A DNA stretch of 64,000 bases from assembly GCA_019636475.1 (NCBI GenBank), contig JAHBXN010000003.1, positions 372,001 through 436,000 on the forward strand, given 5' to 3'. Below the pieces are notes generated by a model, which was not told the origin of the DNA, did no database searches, and worked only from the letters and a program-made list of their open reading frames with translations. Shown here in pieces: positions 8,036 to 17,333 of this stretch; the first letter of the stretch is position 1; every line of letters starts with the position of its first letter. Made by a program: the position numbers and the translations under genes. This DNA comes from Phycisphaerae bacterium. GTDB lineage: Bacteria; Planctomycetota; Phycisphaerae; UBA1845; UTPLA1.

Positions 8036-10719
8036 ATTCGAGCATAACCCCGAGTGAATCGGACAGGACGGGCCGGCCTCTGGCGATCGGCGCCAACGTC
8101 GCGCTGAGCGTGGTCCTAGCGGTCGCGCTGGTCGTCGTCCTGAACTGGCTGGCCACGATGCGGTCGGTTCGCAAGGACATTGCGACGATCGGAAACCTCG
8201 GCGTCAGCGAACGAACCAAGAAGATTGTCGCGGAAACACCGGGTGATATTTCCATTTCGGTCGTCTATGCGCCGGATCCGAGGAACAAAAGCCAGCAGAA
8301 TTACATCGAACGCCTGATGGACTACTGCGGCGACCTGGCGTCGCTTTCTGATAAAATCAAGGTGACGCACGTCTCGTCAGCGCGACAGCGCGAGGAACTT
8401 GCCGCAAAACTCAACAAGACGCTGGGCGGTGAAGCCGATCAGCACAAGGCCGCTCTGGCCGACTTCAGGACTTTTCGCACACAACTTGAGGTCGAACTGG
8501 CCCGTATCGCGGCTCAGACGGATTCGATCCTCGGACAGGAAACCTGGCTCAGCGATTTCCCGCTCTTCGCACAGATCGTTCTGAACCTCCGCGATATTGC
8601 GAAGGACCTGGACGAAGCGGCTGTTGACATTGAAGCCCTCACGCCCGAAGGCGGAATTCCGAAATTCGCCGAAGCGACCGAGCGTGCCAAAACCGCTGTG
8701 ACCGAAGTGCAGAAAACGCTTGAAGCCGTATCAAAGCTGTCGAATGAGCTGGCTCGCCTCGCCGACAACGTCGCGCGGGCGGATTCGGCCAGCGTGAAAA
8801 TGCTCCGCGAAGCGGCAGACTCGGCAAAATCTCAGATCGATTCGCTCCGGCTGACCGTTGGCGCTCCGAACGATCCCTTTCCGGATGATGTCGGTGCGAC
8901 ACTTAAGCGCTATGCCGATGCCGGGCAGCAGGTCGGCGCAACGCTTGAAGGCATCGTAAAGAACATCGATGCCCTGGCCAAGCAGTTTCCGATGGTTCGG
9001 CAGCACAGCCGCTGGTCCGCCCGAGTCCAGAACGGGCCGATTGTCATGCAAATGGAAGTGGCCGACATTCTGTCCGACATTCGCGGCGGACTTTCGAAAA
9101 CCCGGCTACAGCTTCTGGGAATCATCGACTCGAAGGACCCGGATCAGATGTCGCAGGCACTGAGAGTCATTCGATCCGAAACCGTTCGCCTCGACCAAAG
9201 CGCGTCGGCATGTCAGCGTCTCTTGACGGAACTGGCGGATCGGCTGGCGACGTTGGACGATGGGTCCGCCGAATTCCTGAGGGCCGCCCGCGACGGAGGG
9301 CTCTTCAAGGAACAGACAGAATTCGCCGCCAAGCTCGTTGAGAAACTATCGGCCCTGCCGGAACTGAAGCTGGGAAATGTCGCGGGCAAACTGGTCGAAG
9401 ACAACAATGTAATCGTACAGGTCAATCAGAAGCTCCGCGTCCTTGAGTTTGACGCCGTGTGGCCCGCTCGCGAGACCATTCCAGGTTCCGGATCGGATGA
9501 TCGCGACGTCGCGCGCACGTTCAACGGCGATGCGGCCGTCTCTTCGGCATTGCTGGCCTTGCGCACTGACAAGCCGATCGCGGCGGTGACATTCGTCTCC
9601 TTCGAGCCCCCTCCACCCCAGCAGCGGAATCCGTTCATGCCGCCACCTCCGCAAAGTGCGGTACCGACGGCCGAATTGAGTGAACTGCGTTCGCGGCTCG
9701 ATGCCGCAAATTTCCGAATCTACGATTGGAATCTCGCCACGACACCGGAGCGACCGGAGATTGAAGCGGGCCTGAACGATCTGCTGATCGTCCTTCCGCC
9801 TGCGCCGCCTGCGATGCCCAATCCTTTCGCTCCTCAGACCGAAGAACCCCGATTTGGCGATGAGCAACTGGAACAGATTCGAAAGGCGCTTGACGCGGGT
9901 GCGCGGGCGCTGTTCGTCGGCGCATGGGAAGTCATTCCCGCGGGCATGTTCGAACGCAGCTACAAAACGCCGCAATTCGGATACAACCCGCTGCTGGAAT
10001 CTGACTGGGGCATGACGCTGGACACCTCAAAGCGGATCCTGTCGATCGAGGTTGACAACCAGACGCCCGACGGCTTCTTCGTCGGAGTTCGAAAATTCAG
10101 CTACATGCCGATCACCGGCTTCACGGATCATCCCGTTGCCGCACCACAGATCGGCACGCGCTTCCTCGTGACCGATTGTGTCCGGATTGACCGCGCCAAG
10201 ACGCCGCCCGCCGGTGTCAGGAGCGACGTGTTGATCGAGGTCCCGCGGCGAGAGGACTATATCGCGGTCTCGATCGAGCAACTCATCGATATCGTGAATC
10301 AGATCAATACGTCGCGCGACCGCGGTGTCGTGCGGATGTCGCAAGCCACCGAGCGTGGTCCGTTTGACCTGATGGTGGCCGCGACCCGCGCGGCCGCCGG
10401 CGAAAAACCCGAAAGCCGGGTCGCGCTGCTGGCCTTTGGTGCGAGCCTCCGCGATCGATATGTCAAATCGTCGATTCTGGCCGACACCGAACGCGCGAGG
10501 TTCGAGTCACCACCCAAGGAATCTCTCGACCTGGTGGTCAATACCATGTACTGGCTCAACGGCACCGAGAACTTCATCGGTCGCGGCCCTGTTCCTGTGC
10601 CGAGAATTCGTGCAATCTCGGAACAAGAACTGGCATTCGCTCGCGTATTCGTGTGGCTGATCTGGCCGGCAGTGGTATTCGCTTCCGGATTCGTCATCTG
10701 GATGTTCCGGCGGCGATGA
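8026..10719 (+). CDS. GldG-like ABC transporter auxiliary protein with large coiled-coil insert
   Basis: 897 residues, well above the roughly 500-600 usual for GldG. Membrane segments at about 23-44 and near the C-terminus (about 873-892) flank a periplasmic or external body. The segment from about 100 to 470 is rich in Ala, Glu, Lys and Leu with heptad-like spacing and no homology I recognise, probably long coiled coils. Two proline-rich stretches (near 527-543 and 588-605) link it to an ABC_transp_aux-type domain. The protein overlaps the permease gene by 10 bases. It presumably couples the exporter to substrate or wall; the substrate is unknown. Confidence 0.85.
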   Translation: MAVNSSITPSESDRTGRPLAIGANVALSVVLAVALVVVLNWLATMRSVRKDIATIGNLGVSERTKKIVAETPGDISISVVYAPDPRNKSQQNYIERLMDYCGDLASLSDKIKVTHVSSARQREELAAKLNKTLGGEADQHKAALADFRTFRTQLEVELARIAAQTDSILGQETWLSDFPLFAQIVLNLRDIAKDLDEAAVDIEALTPEGGIPKFAEATERAKTAVTEVQKTLEAVSKLSNELARLADNVARADSASVKMLREAADSAKSQIDSLRLTVGAPNDPFPDDVGATLKRYADAGQQVGATLEGIVKNIDALAKQFPMVRQHSRWSARVQNGPIVMQMEVADILSDIRGGLSKTRLQLLGIIDSKDPDQMSQALRVIRSETVRLDQSASACQRLLTELADRLATLDDGSAEFLRAARDGGLFKEQTEFAAKLVEKLSALPELKLGNVAGKLVEDNNVIVQVNQKLRVLEFDAVWPARETIPGSGSDDRDVARTFNGDAAVSSALLALRTDKPIAAVTFVSFEPPPPQQRNPFMPPPPQSAVPTAELSELRSRLDAANFRIYDWNLATTPERPEIEAGLNDLLIVLPPAPPAMPNPFAPQTEEPRFGDEQLEQIRKALDAGARALFVGAWEVIPAGMFERSYKTPQFGYNPLLESDWGMTLDTSKRILSIEVDNQTPDGFFVGVRKFSYMPITGFTDHPVAAPQIGTRFLVTDCVRIDRAKTPPAGVRSDVLIEVPRREDYIAVSIEQLIDIVNQINTSRDRGVVRMSQATERGPFDLMVAATRAAAGEKPESRVALLAFGASLRDRYVKSSILADTERARFESPPKESLDLVVNTMYWLNGTENFIGRGPVPVPRIRAISEQELAFARVFVWLIWPAVVFASGFVIWMFRRR

Positions 10720-10899
10720 AGGTCAAAAGTGGACGAACTGACGGAAACTGGAGGCGCAGGTGCGCTCGTCGTGATGGCGATGAAATCAATTGGAACATGT
10801 CGGCGCAGGAAGAACCGGTGAAGCGAAACGCGATACGGCCGCACGCCACTCGCCGCAATCACCGACAGATTCGCACCTGTCTGTTATGAAAGAAACGCG

Positions 10900-13164
10900 A
10901 TGAATCCGAAAACGACAATCGTTCTTGTGATTGCATTGCTGCTCGCCGTTGTCGGCGTCTGGTTCAGCATGCCATCAAAGGAAGCGGTCGACGAAACATT
11001 GGATCTCTCGCCGAAGCCTCTCCTGGGCTTCGCGGTGGACGATGTGACCGGGTACGAGTTCAAGCAGGGTGATGAGCCGACATGCATCTTCGTTCGCGAT
11101 GGCGAACGATGGCGCATGACCGCCCCCACGACCGCCGTCGCGGAGAATTTCACCATCAACGACGACCTCACGAAGATCGTGGGACTCAAGTATGAACAGG
11201 CGTACCAGGCATCTGACCCTGATCGACCCTCCGACGAAATTACCTCCCTTGTTCGGCCGCTCCGCGTCATCAAGCTCACGCGCAAGAACGGAAAGTCCGT
11301 GGTCGTGCGTGTCGGCGCCGCGCAGAAGCTTTCACGAAAAACCTACGCCCAGATCGAGGGCGACCAAACCATCTACGCCGTCACCGGTGATATCAACTCC
11401 GAACTCCGCCGAAAACTGTCGGACTACCGCGGTAAGCGCCTATCCGAATTCAAGATAGGAGACGCTGTTCGGATTGACATCAGCGGCTCGGAGAATTGCC
11501 GACTGGTGAAGGCGGATTCCGGTTGGATGCTCGAAGATCCCGTCCGGGCACGCGCGGATCTTCAATCCGTAAACAAGGTTCTTAATGCGATCGCCAACAT
11601 GAACGCCCTGCAATTCGTCGAAGACCAGCCCCGATCGTTGAGGCCCTACGGCCTTGAAAGCCCACGACTGATCGTGCGCGTCACCACGGAACAGAAGACG
11701 CCAAAGCCCGCGCCGGAGTTTGAAGGGCCGACCACCCAGCCGATGCCGGTCGAGTATGATGTCGAGACCAGGGCGATTGAAGTCGCGTTCGGCGGCGCTG
11801 CCGAAAACCGCGTTTTCGCGAAGCTGAATGAGCCCGCGTCGAGTGCAGTTTTCCAGGTCAATGAGACCCTGCTCAAGGATGCCGGTCCGACCGCAAATGA
11901 CCTTCGCGATAAACGACTTGCAATGGCGCAGTTCGACCGCGCGAGCACGATCAAGCTCACAATGGGCGGCGAATCCGTCCAATTGGTGCGTACGGGCGGC
12001 ACGTGGACCATCGCAGGAGATGATGGTAATTCGGCGCCGGCTGAGTTCGCCGCAGTCGACGAGTTGATCAAGACGCTGCGTGATACCAGGGTGCTCGGCT
12101 TTGAGGCGACGGAATTGCCGGAATACGGGCTCGCGAATCCCAGCGTCACGATTGAACTCACAATCGAGGGAGATCTATCGCCAATCAGCCTGGCCCTGGG
12201 CAGCGAGACCCCAAGCAGAACCGGCGTCTATTTGAAGAATCTCACCGACCAGTTCATTGCAGTGATTCCGAGTGCGGCCGCCGAGAAACTGCGGCGGCGC
12301 CCCGTCACGTTTCGGACGCGGGAGATCATCTCGTTCGATTCGTCCAATGTCATTCGGCTGGATGTGATCCGCCCGAACGAAACGCTCATCGCGGAAAAGA
12401 CGAACGGCACGTGGTCCCTGACCGCGCCGGTTTCGGGACGAGCCGAATTAGGCAACGTCACCAGAATCCTCGCCGATCTTTCCGCATTGCGCGGCCGTAG
12501 CGTCGTCGCGCTGGCGAACGAAGCGGCGAACTACGGGCTGACGGATACCGCAACGAAGGCCGTCATCCACCTTCAGCCGCCGACTCCATCGACCCAGCCG
12601 ACCGACGCGCTGGAGCCACAGCCAATCGTCGAAACAGTTCGAGTCGCCCGTCATGCGGGTCTGATCTACGCCATGCGCGAAGGCGGCGCAACGATCTGCG
12701 AGATCGACGCACTGGTCGCCAACAACCTCGACGCGGAACTACTCGATACAAACGTTTTCGTGATCGAACCGGCGAAAATTCGGAAGCTTGCGTTCGAGGG
12801 TGGGGCGCCATTCACGTTTGAATTCAACGGAGACGCATGGAAACTGGTCGGCGAAGCTACGTTCGCCGTCGATGCGAACAAAGTGACCCCGGTCCTGGCG
12901 ACGTTGCGCGACTTGAAAGCGAGCCGATACGTGAAGTACTCGGACGCCGAGCTTGCCCAGTACGGACTGGACGCGCCGGAACTGACGATTCGCGTCACGG
13001 ACGACACCGATCATGTGTCGAACCTCATGATTTCACCGCGTGGCCCCGCCGATGGTGGCCGCTATGCGATGTCTTCTATCGCTCCCAATCGGGTCTTCGT
13101 GATTAATGCGGAAGATATCGCCAAATTGATAGTGAAAGTGACTGATTTCCAGCGAGCATCCTGA
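10900..13164 (+). CDS. DUF4340 repeat protein, membrane-anchored
   Basis: 754 residues. One N-terminal membrane segment (about 5-24) anchors an external chain of DUF4340-type units. The signature Y-G-L occurs four times at roughly residues 250, 409, 545 and 688, so the repeat length is about 136-159. DUF4340 genes usually follow GldG-like genes, as here, 180 bases downstream. Function of the family is not established; the arrangement suggests an extended periplasmic rod working with the transporter. Confidence 0.85.
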   Translation: MNPKTTIVLVIALLLAVVGVWFSMPSKEAVDETLDLSPKPLLGFAVDDVTGYEFKQGDEPTCIFVRDGERWRMTAPTTAVAENFTINDDLTKIVGLKYEQAYQASDPDRPSDEITSLVRPLRVIKLTRKNGKSVVVRVGAAQKLSRKTYAQIEGDQTIYAVTGDINSELRRKLSDYRGKRLSEFKIGDAVRIDISGSENCRLVKADSGWMLEDPVRARADLQSVNKVLNAIANMNALQFVEDQPRSLRPYGLESPRLIVRVTTEQKTPKPAPEFEGPTTQPMPVEYDVETRAIEVAFGGAAENRVFAKLNEPASSAVFQVNETLLKDAGPTANDLRDKRLAMAQFDRASTIKLTMGGESVQLVRTGGTWTIAGDDGNSAPAEFAAVDELIKTLRDTRVLGFEATELPEYGLANPSVTIELTIEGDLSPISLALGSETPSRTGVYLKNLTDQFIAVIPSAAAEKLRRRPVTFRTREIISFDSSNVIRLDVIRPNETLIAEKTNGTWSLTAPVSGRAELGNVTRILADLSALRGRSVVALANEAANYGLTDTATKAVIHLQPPTPSTQPTDALEPQPIVETVRVARHAGLIYAMREGGATICEIDALVANNLDAELLDTNVFVIEPAKIRKLAFEGGAPFTFEFNGDAWKLVGEATFAVDANKVTPVLATLRDLKASRYVKYSDAELAQYGLDAPELTIRVTDDTDHVSNLMISPRGPADGGRYAMSSIAPNRVFVINAEDIAKLIVKVTDFQRAS

Positions 13165-13196
13165 GCCTGGCCTCGGCCCGATACAAAAGGAACAAC

Positions 13197-13976
13197 ATGC
13201 ACATCGAAAGCGGGCCCAAGACAGAGCGTCTTGTCCGGAACGGATTGTTTTTTCTGATGGTGGCGGGCTTCGGCGCGGCCTTTCTTTACGACGGATACAA
13301 AGGCTATGAAAAAGCCAACTTCGAAGAACACCTGAAGGCGATCGATCCGCAGGATCGCGACGCGGCATCCCGTGCCGTCGTCTATTCAAGGATCAATTCC
13401 AGCCGCGAAAAAGAGATCAGCCAGGAAATCACGACCATCACAAGCAAGCTGAGCGCATCCGCTCAGCGTGATGCAATGATCGCGGCGTTCGGAGGGCCGC
13501 CGTCCTTCGAATCATCCGATGAAATCTATTACTTCGGCCCGGACTATCGAATCAAATTCACTGTGCGAGGCGGCATGCTGTATGAGCCCGTCGGCAAGAC
13601 CACCGGTCACAAAATGACCGATCTCATTTCGCAACGGATCATCGGGTGGGTGCTTGCGGCGGTCGGCGTCGTCACGAGCGTATTCCTGATTCGCATCATG
13701 CTTACACATTGCCGCGTTGATGACACCGGCATGACATACCGCTTCGTCGGTCATGTGAAATGGGAAGACATGAAATCGCTCGAGTCCACGCGATTTATCA
13801 AGAAAGGCTGGGTCGACCTTGTCTGGGCCGACGGCGGCGCGGAACGGCGCGTTCGTCTGGATGAATACCACCTCAAACGCTTTCCCGAAATCATCGCTGC
13901 AATTTGCAAAAAGAAGGGATTCGACGATCCCGTCGCCAAGGAACAGGCCATGAAGGCCGCAAAAGCGATTGAATAA
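13197..13976 (+). CDS. Conserved two-helix membrane protein of unknown function
   Basis: 259 residues with membrane segments near 17-35 and 145-166. Between them lies a charged helical region; after the second is a compact C-terminal domain (about 170-240, with MTYRFVGHVKWEDMKSLE) that reads like a PH-type or similar beta-rich domain. AAAGGAAC upstream of the ATG gives a good ribosome site. It is the last gene of the Gld-like operon and may assist it. I recognise no named family. Confidence 0.75.
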   Translation: MHIESGPKTERLVRNGLFFLMVAGFGAAFLYDGYKGYEKANFEEHLKAIDPQDRDAASRAVVYSRINSSREKEISQEITTITSKLSASAQRDAMIAAFGGPPSFESSDEIYYFGPDYRIKFTVRGGMLYEPVGKTTGHKMTDLISQRIIGWVLAAVGVVTSVFLIRIMLTHCRVDDTGMTYRFVGHVKWEDMKSLESTRFIKKGWVDLVWADGGAERRVRLDEYHLKRFPEIIAAICKKKGFDDPVAKEQAMKAAKAIE

Positions 13977-14005
13977 TCGGGCACGGTGGTAAGCGCCGCT
14001 GGAAT

Positions 14006-14566
14006 TCAATCCAGTCGAATCGGCCTGATTTGCTGCGGAGCTCGGGGAAGCGCGGGCGCCCTTGAATGCGATCCGCCTGGCACCGCGGGCGCAGGCGGCA
14101 GGCTCCGCTCCGATACGGCGCCTTCGTGTGTTTCCGAGCCCGGCCTGGCAGGCGATGTCACTTTTGAACCGGCGCTGCGCTGGCCCGTTGGCGGCAGCAT
14201 CTCGATCCGCCCTTGAATCACGCCGCCGTCGCGAACGACCAGTTTTCCGGCGCGAACATCTCCATAAATCCGCCCGGTCGAATCGACCTCCAGGCACTCA
14301 TTCGCAAAAACCGAGCCGTTGACCTTTCCGCGAATCGTAACATTGTTGGCGGTGATCTCGACGTTTAACTGGGCCGGCGCCTCAACCAGAATATCTCCGC
14401 AGGTCGCGAGCGTCCGCCCGGGATGCGCACCGACAATTCGCAAACTCTCCAGCGTCGCCCTCTTTTGGCAGTGCGGGCAAAAGACGGATAAGGCCTTCGC
14501 CGCGACGCGCATCATTCCGCGACAGTGGCAGCAGCGGACAATCTTGGTTGTCGCGGGATCGCTCAT
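14006..14566 (-). CDS. Bactofilin-family protein with N-terminal zinc ribbon
   Basis: 186 residues. A treble-clef-like ribbon with two CxxC pairs (CCHC near 12-15, CPHC near 30-33) is followed by a right-handed beta-helix of the DUF583 type (about 40-125, with NVTIRGKVNGSVFA, EVDSTGRIYGDV and DGGVIQGRI). Bactofilins polymerise without nucleotides into cytoskeletal filaments. The core here is short and the tail Pro/Arg/Ser-rich. GAGGAG just upstream of ATG supports the start. It is convergent with the operon before it. The ribbon could bind nucleic acid or a partner; this is inference. Confidence 0.85.
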   Translation of the reverse strand: MSDPATTKIVRCCHCRGMMRVAAKALSVFCPHCQKRATLESLRIVGAHPGRTLATCGDILVEAPAQLNVEITANNVTIRGKVNGSVFANECLEVDSTGRIYGDVRAGKLVVRDGGVIQGRIEMLPPTGQRSAGSKVTSPARPGSETHEGAVSERSLPPAPAVPGGSHSRAPALPRAPQQIRPIRLD

Positions 14567-15025
14567 CAGCTCCTCATGCGAGTGGGCAAAGTATTATCCC
14601 GATTTTCGCGCCGATTCCAACGGTACAATCATGGATCGGCCTGTAAATCTTCGCACCACGGATCGCGCGGCCGGCAGTGCCGGCGTCAAAACGAGGTCCC
14701 AACGAACCGAAACCGGGCATACCCGGATATGCTGGCGGAGGATTCCTCGAACTCGAAGGGGTCCAGGCTCGTTGTATAGGGAGGGATAAGTCAGATGATT
14801 CGAAGGATGTGCGGCGTCCTTTCCGCAATGTGGAACTCACCCTGTGAGAATGGTTCATATCGTGTGGGTAATTTGCGCAAAGTCTGTTCAAGCTTAATGA
14901 AACGACGCCGAGCGAGAGACCAGATTAGGTAAATGTTCGATTGCAGTGACGAGCAATTCACAACTCTAACTCTCGCCACCTTAGGGCGTTACGACGACCA
15001 AATCCGTCCAATCAGTGCGATTTCG
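14567..15025. other. Intergenic stretch between bactofilin and folC
   Basis: About 460 bases without a confident gene. It holds one short open frame with a strong ribosome site (14795-14932, listed separately). No hairpin with a T run was seen. Confidence 0.5.
14795..14932 (+). CDS. Possible 45-residue basic microprotein
   Basis: ATG at 14795 is preceded at 8 bases by GGGAGGG, one of the best ribosome sites in the window. The 45-residue product has three cysteines (near 6, 17, 31) and a strongly basic tail (KRRRARDQIR). No family recognised. The frame could be chance; the ribosome site is the only support. Confidence 0.3.
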   Translation: MIRRMCGVLSAMWNSPCENGSYRVGNLRKVCSSLMKRRRARDQIR

Positions 15026-15055
15026 TTGACAATCGCCGCCCCGCTCGTTTAGGAT
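15026..15055 (+). promoter_or_regulatory. Candidate promoter of folC placing the start next to the ATG
   Basis: A perfect TTGACA (15026-15031), 18-base spacer, TAGGAT (15050-15055). The first transcribed base would be near 15062, only about three bases before the ATG at 15065, so the message would be nearly leaderless. The AGGA in the -10 would then not be transcribed. Confidence 0.5.
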
Positions 15056-15064
15056 ATTCTTCAT

Positions 15065-16663
15065 ATGGCAAAGTCAAGCTCACCCAGTTCGCGGACGGGA
15101 CGCAAGTCCAAGAAGGTGGATGCACCCGCTCGAAAGGGACGATCCCCGAAAGCCAGTCAGCAAACCAGGGCCAATAAATTGCCCGCCAAATCTTCACGAA
15201 CGCGGGCGCAGGCCGCCACGGTCCTGAAAGCGCCTCGCCCCAACCGAGCCGCCCTAAAGCGAGCCTCGTTGTGCGAAGCGGCGCTGGGCCTCAAGCCGAT
15301 CAAGACCTACCAGTCTGCATTGGACTTCCTCGCGCTGCAGGTCAATTACGAGCGTCGGCCGCCGAAGCGGCAAGCGCGCGGCGCTTTCACGCTCGCCAGA
15401 ATGAGCCGACTCCTGAAGGACCTTGGCCACCCTGAACAGAAATTCAAGAGTGTTCACATCGCCGGGACCAAAGGTAAAGGCTCGACGGCCGCAATGCTTT
15501 CTCAAATGCTGGCGAACAACGGCTTTAAGGTCGGCGTGTACACATCGCCACACATTGTGGATTTGCGCGAGCGCATCGCAATCAACGACGAACTGATCCC
15601 CAAGCAGACGCTGACCAAGCTGATCGCAAAAGTCGCGGAGATTTCGCGAGAATACCCGCAGAGCGATCGCCCCACTTTCTTCGAAATCCTGACCGCGATT
15701 GCATTTCTCCATTTTGCCGAGGAGCAGGTGGATGTCGCCGTACTCGAAGTCGGTCTTGGCGGGCGATTCGATGCGACGAATCTTGTCAAGCCCGAAGTGT
15801 GCGGCATTGTCAATATCAGTCTGGATCACATGGCGCAGCTGGGTGACACCGTCGAGCAGATCGCCGAAGAGAAGGCCGGCATTTTCAAGCCCGACATCCC
15901 CGTGGTTGCCGCGCCTCAGCCCTCCGGCGTGAAGAAGGTGCTTAAGCGCGTGGCGGAGCAGGTTGGTGCCAAGCTCTACTTTGCCGGCGATGAGATTCGG
16001 TTCAGCTACCGCTTTGAGGCGTCCCGTGGAGGGCCGCAGGCGCGCATTTGCGTGACCACACCGACCAGTCACTTCGATCATCTGCTTGTGCCCCTGGTGG
16101 GTGAACATCAGGCGATCAATTGCGGTGTGGCGCTCGGCATGCTCGATCAACTGAAGAACCGCGGCTTCAAAATCGACGATGAGCGTGCGATCAGCGGACT
16201 CTCGCGGGTCAGACTTCAGGGCCGCATGGAAATGCTCTGTGACCAGCCGCGCGTGCTTGGTGACGGCGCGCACAACGCCGCCAGCATTGAAGCATTGATG
16301 CGTGCCATCGGCCAGAATGTCCCGTACGACAGCATGGTCGTCATCTTCGGCTGTTGTTCAGACAAGGACATTGACGGCATGCTGCGCCAAATTCAGCTCG
16401 GCGCCGACAAGATCATCTTCACGCCGATCAAGTCGCCCCGCTCCGCGGACCCCGCTGATCTCGCTGCCAAGTTCGCGGAAGTGTCGGGTCGCATGGCACA
16501 GGTGTCGCAGAGTCTTGAGGAAGCGCTCGAAATTGCTGAGAAGGCCATCACCCGGGAAGACCTGATCTGCATTACCGGTTCGTTCTATCTCGTGAGTCAG
16601 GCGAAAGCGATTTTCGAAACTCATCCTCATCGCGCGATGTCCATGATTGTTCAGACTGCGTAG
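15065..16663 (+). CDS. folC: Folylpolyglutamate synthase / dihydrofolate synthase with basic N-terminal extension
   Basis: 532 residues; adds glutamate to folates using ATP. The P-loop GTKGKGS lies at 134-140, whereas FolC normally has it near residue 45-50, so about 85 residues are extra. That extension is rich in Lys, Arg, Ser and Ala (SSRTGRKSKK, KASQQTRANK) and probably disordered. Later motifs include HIVDLRERI, EVGLGGRFDATN, DGAHN and ITGSFYLVSQA. The length beyond the extension is normal. The promoter suggests a nearly leaderless message. The 3' end overlaps the convergent gene by 92 bases. Confidence 0.93.
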   Translation: MAKSSSPSSRTGRKSKKVDAPARKGRSPKASQQTRANKLPAKSSRTRAQAATVLKAPRPNRAALKRASLCEAALGLKPIKTYQSALDFLALQVNYERRPPKRQARGAFTLARMSRLLKDLGHPEQKFKSVHIAGTKGKGSTAAMLSQMLANNGFKVGVYTSPHIVDLRERIAINDELIPKQTLTKLIAKVAEISREYPQSDRPTFFEILTAIAFLHFAEEQVDVAVLEVGLGGRFDATNLVKPEVCGIVNISLDHMAQLGDTVEQIAEEKAGIFKPDIPVVAAPQPSGVKKVLKRVAEQVGAKLYFAGDEIRFSYRFEASRGGPQARICVTTPTSHFDHLLVPLVGEHQAINCGVALGMLDQLKNRGFKIDDERAISGLSRVRLQGRMEMLCDQPRVLGDGAHNAASIEALMRAIGQNVPYDSMVVIFGCCSDKDIDGMLRQIQLGADKIIFTPIKSPRSADPADLAAKFAEVSGRMAQVSQSLEEALEIAEKAITREDLICITGSFYLVSQAKAIFETHPHRAMSMIVQTA

Positions 16664-17210
16664 GCGGATTCGCGCGCATCTGTTCATTCGACACCCCGGC
16701 CAGCAGGAACATCACCGTCCACCCCAGGGCGCCCAATGCGCCAAGGGCGATACGCCCGAATGCCGGGGCAATAAAGATCGAAAATCCCAGATACACCCAG
16801 AAAACCAGGCCCATCGCCGCCGTCAGGATCATCGGCAGTCGGCCGGTTCGCAGGCGGTCGTGCTGCATTCCGAATCCGACTCCAATGAGCAGCAGGCCCC
16901 CCACAAATGTCGAGACGACGACGGCCGTGGCCCACAGGTCGGGCGCCGGCGCATTTCGAAGAGCCTCCGGCGAGACATCTGCCAGCTGCGTGACGGGCAG
17001 ACGATCCTGCCAACAGTTCGCAGGCCACCAGCAGCACATCATCGATGCAAGAATGAATCCGACCGATTGATAAACGAAGCCCGTGGCATGGGCGAAAGCG
17101 CGTGGAGAAGGTGCAGGATTGTCGTCACGAGCCGGCTTGTGCGCGAACCCTTCGGCGCCGCCAGTGGGTGATACGCGAGAAGGATCATGATCGGCAGACG
17201 GGTCGGTCAT
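16572..17210 (-). CDS. Hypothetical four-helix membrane protein
   Basis: 212 residues. A disordered polar N-terminus of about 40 residues precedes four hydrophobic segments (near 44-62, 92-113, 127-147, 152-170) and a charged C-terminal tail. GGGAAGA lies just upstream of the ATG. The final 92 bases overlap the folC 3' end on the other strand. No family recognised. The overlap means its tail codons are constrained by folC. Confidence 0.6.
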   Translation of the reverse strand: MTDPSADHDPSRVSPTGGAEGFAHKPARDDNPAPSPRAFAHATGFVYQSVGFILASMMCCWWPANCWQDRLPVTQLADVSPEALRNAPAPDLWATAVVVSTFVGGLLLIGVGFGMQHDRLRTGRLPMILTAAMGLVFWVYLGFSIFIAPAFGRIALGALGALGWTVMFLLAGVSNEQMRANPPTQSEQSWTSRDEDEFRKSLSPDSRDRTNR

Positions 17211-17333
17211 TCTTCCCGGAAGATAACCGGGCTCGGTAGTCCTCGTCGACGGGCATAGGGCGAAATCATGCCGCCGAAATTCAGTCCCCTTCCGCAGCGA
17301 CGCGGCCGCAATGGCCGGGCCGCCGCCGGCAGG

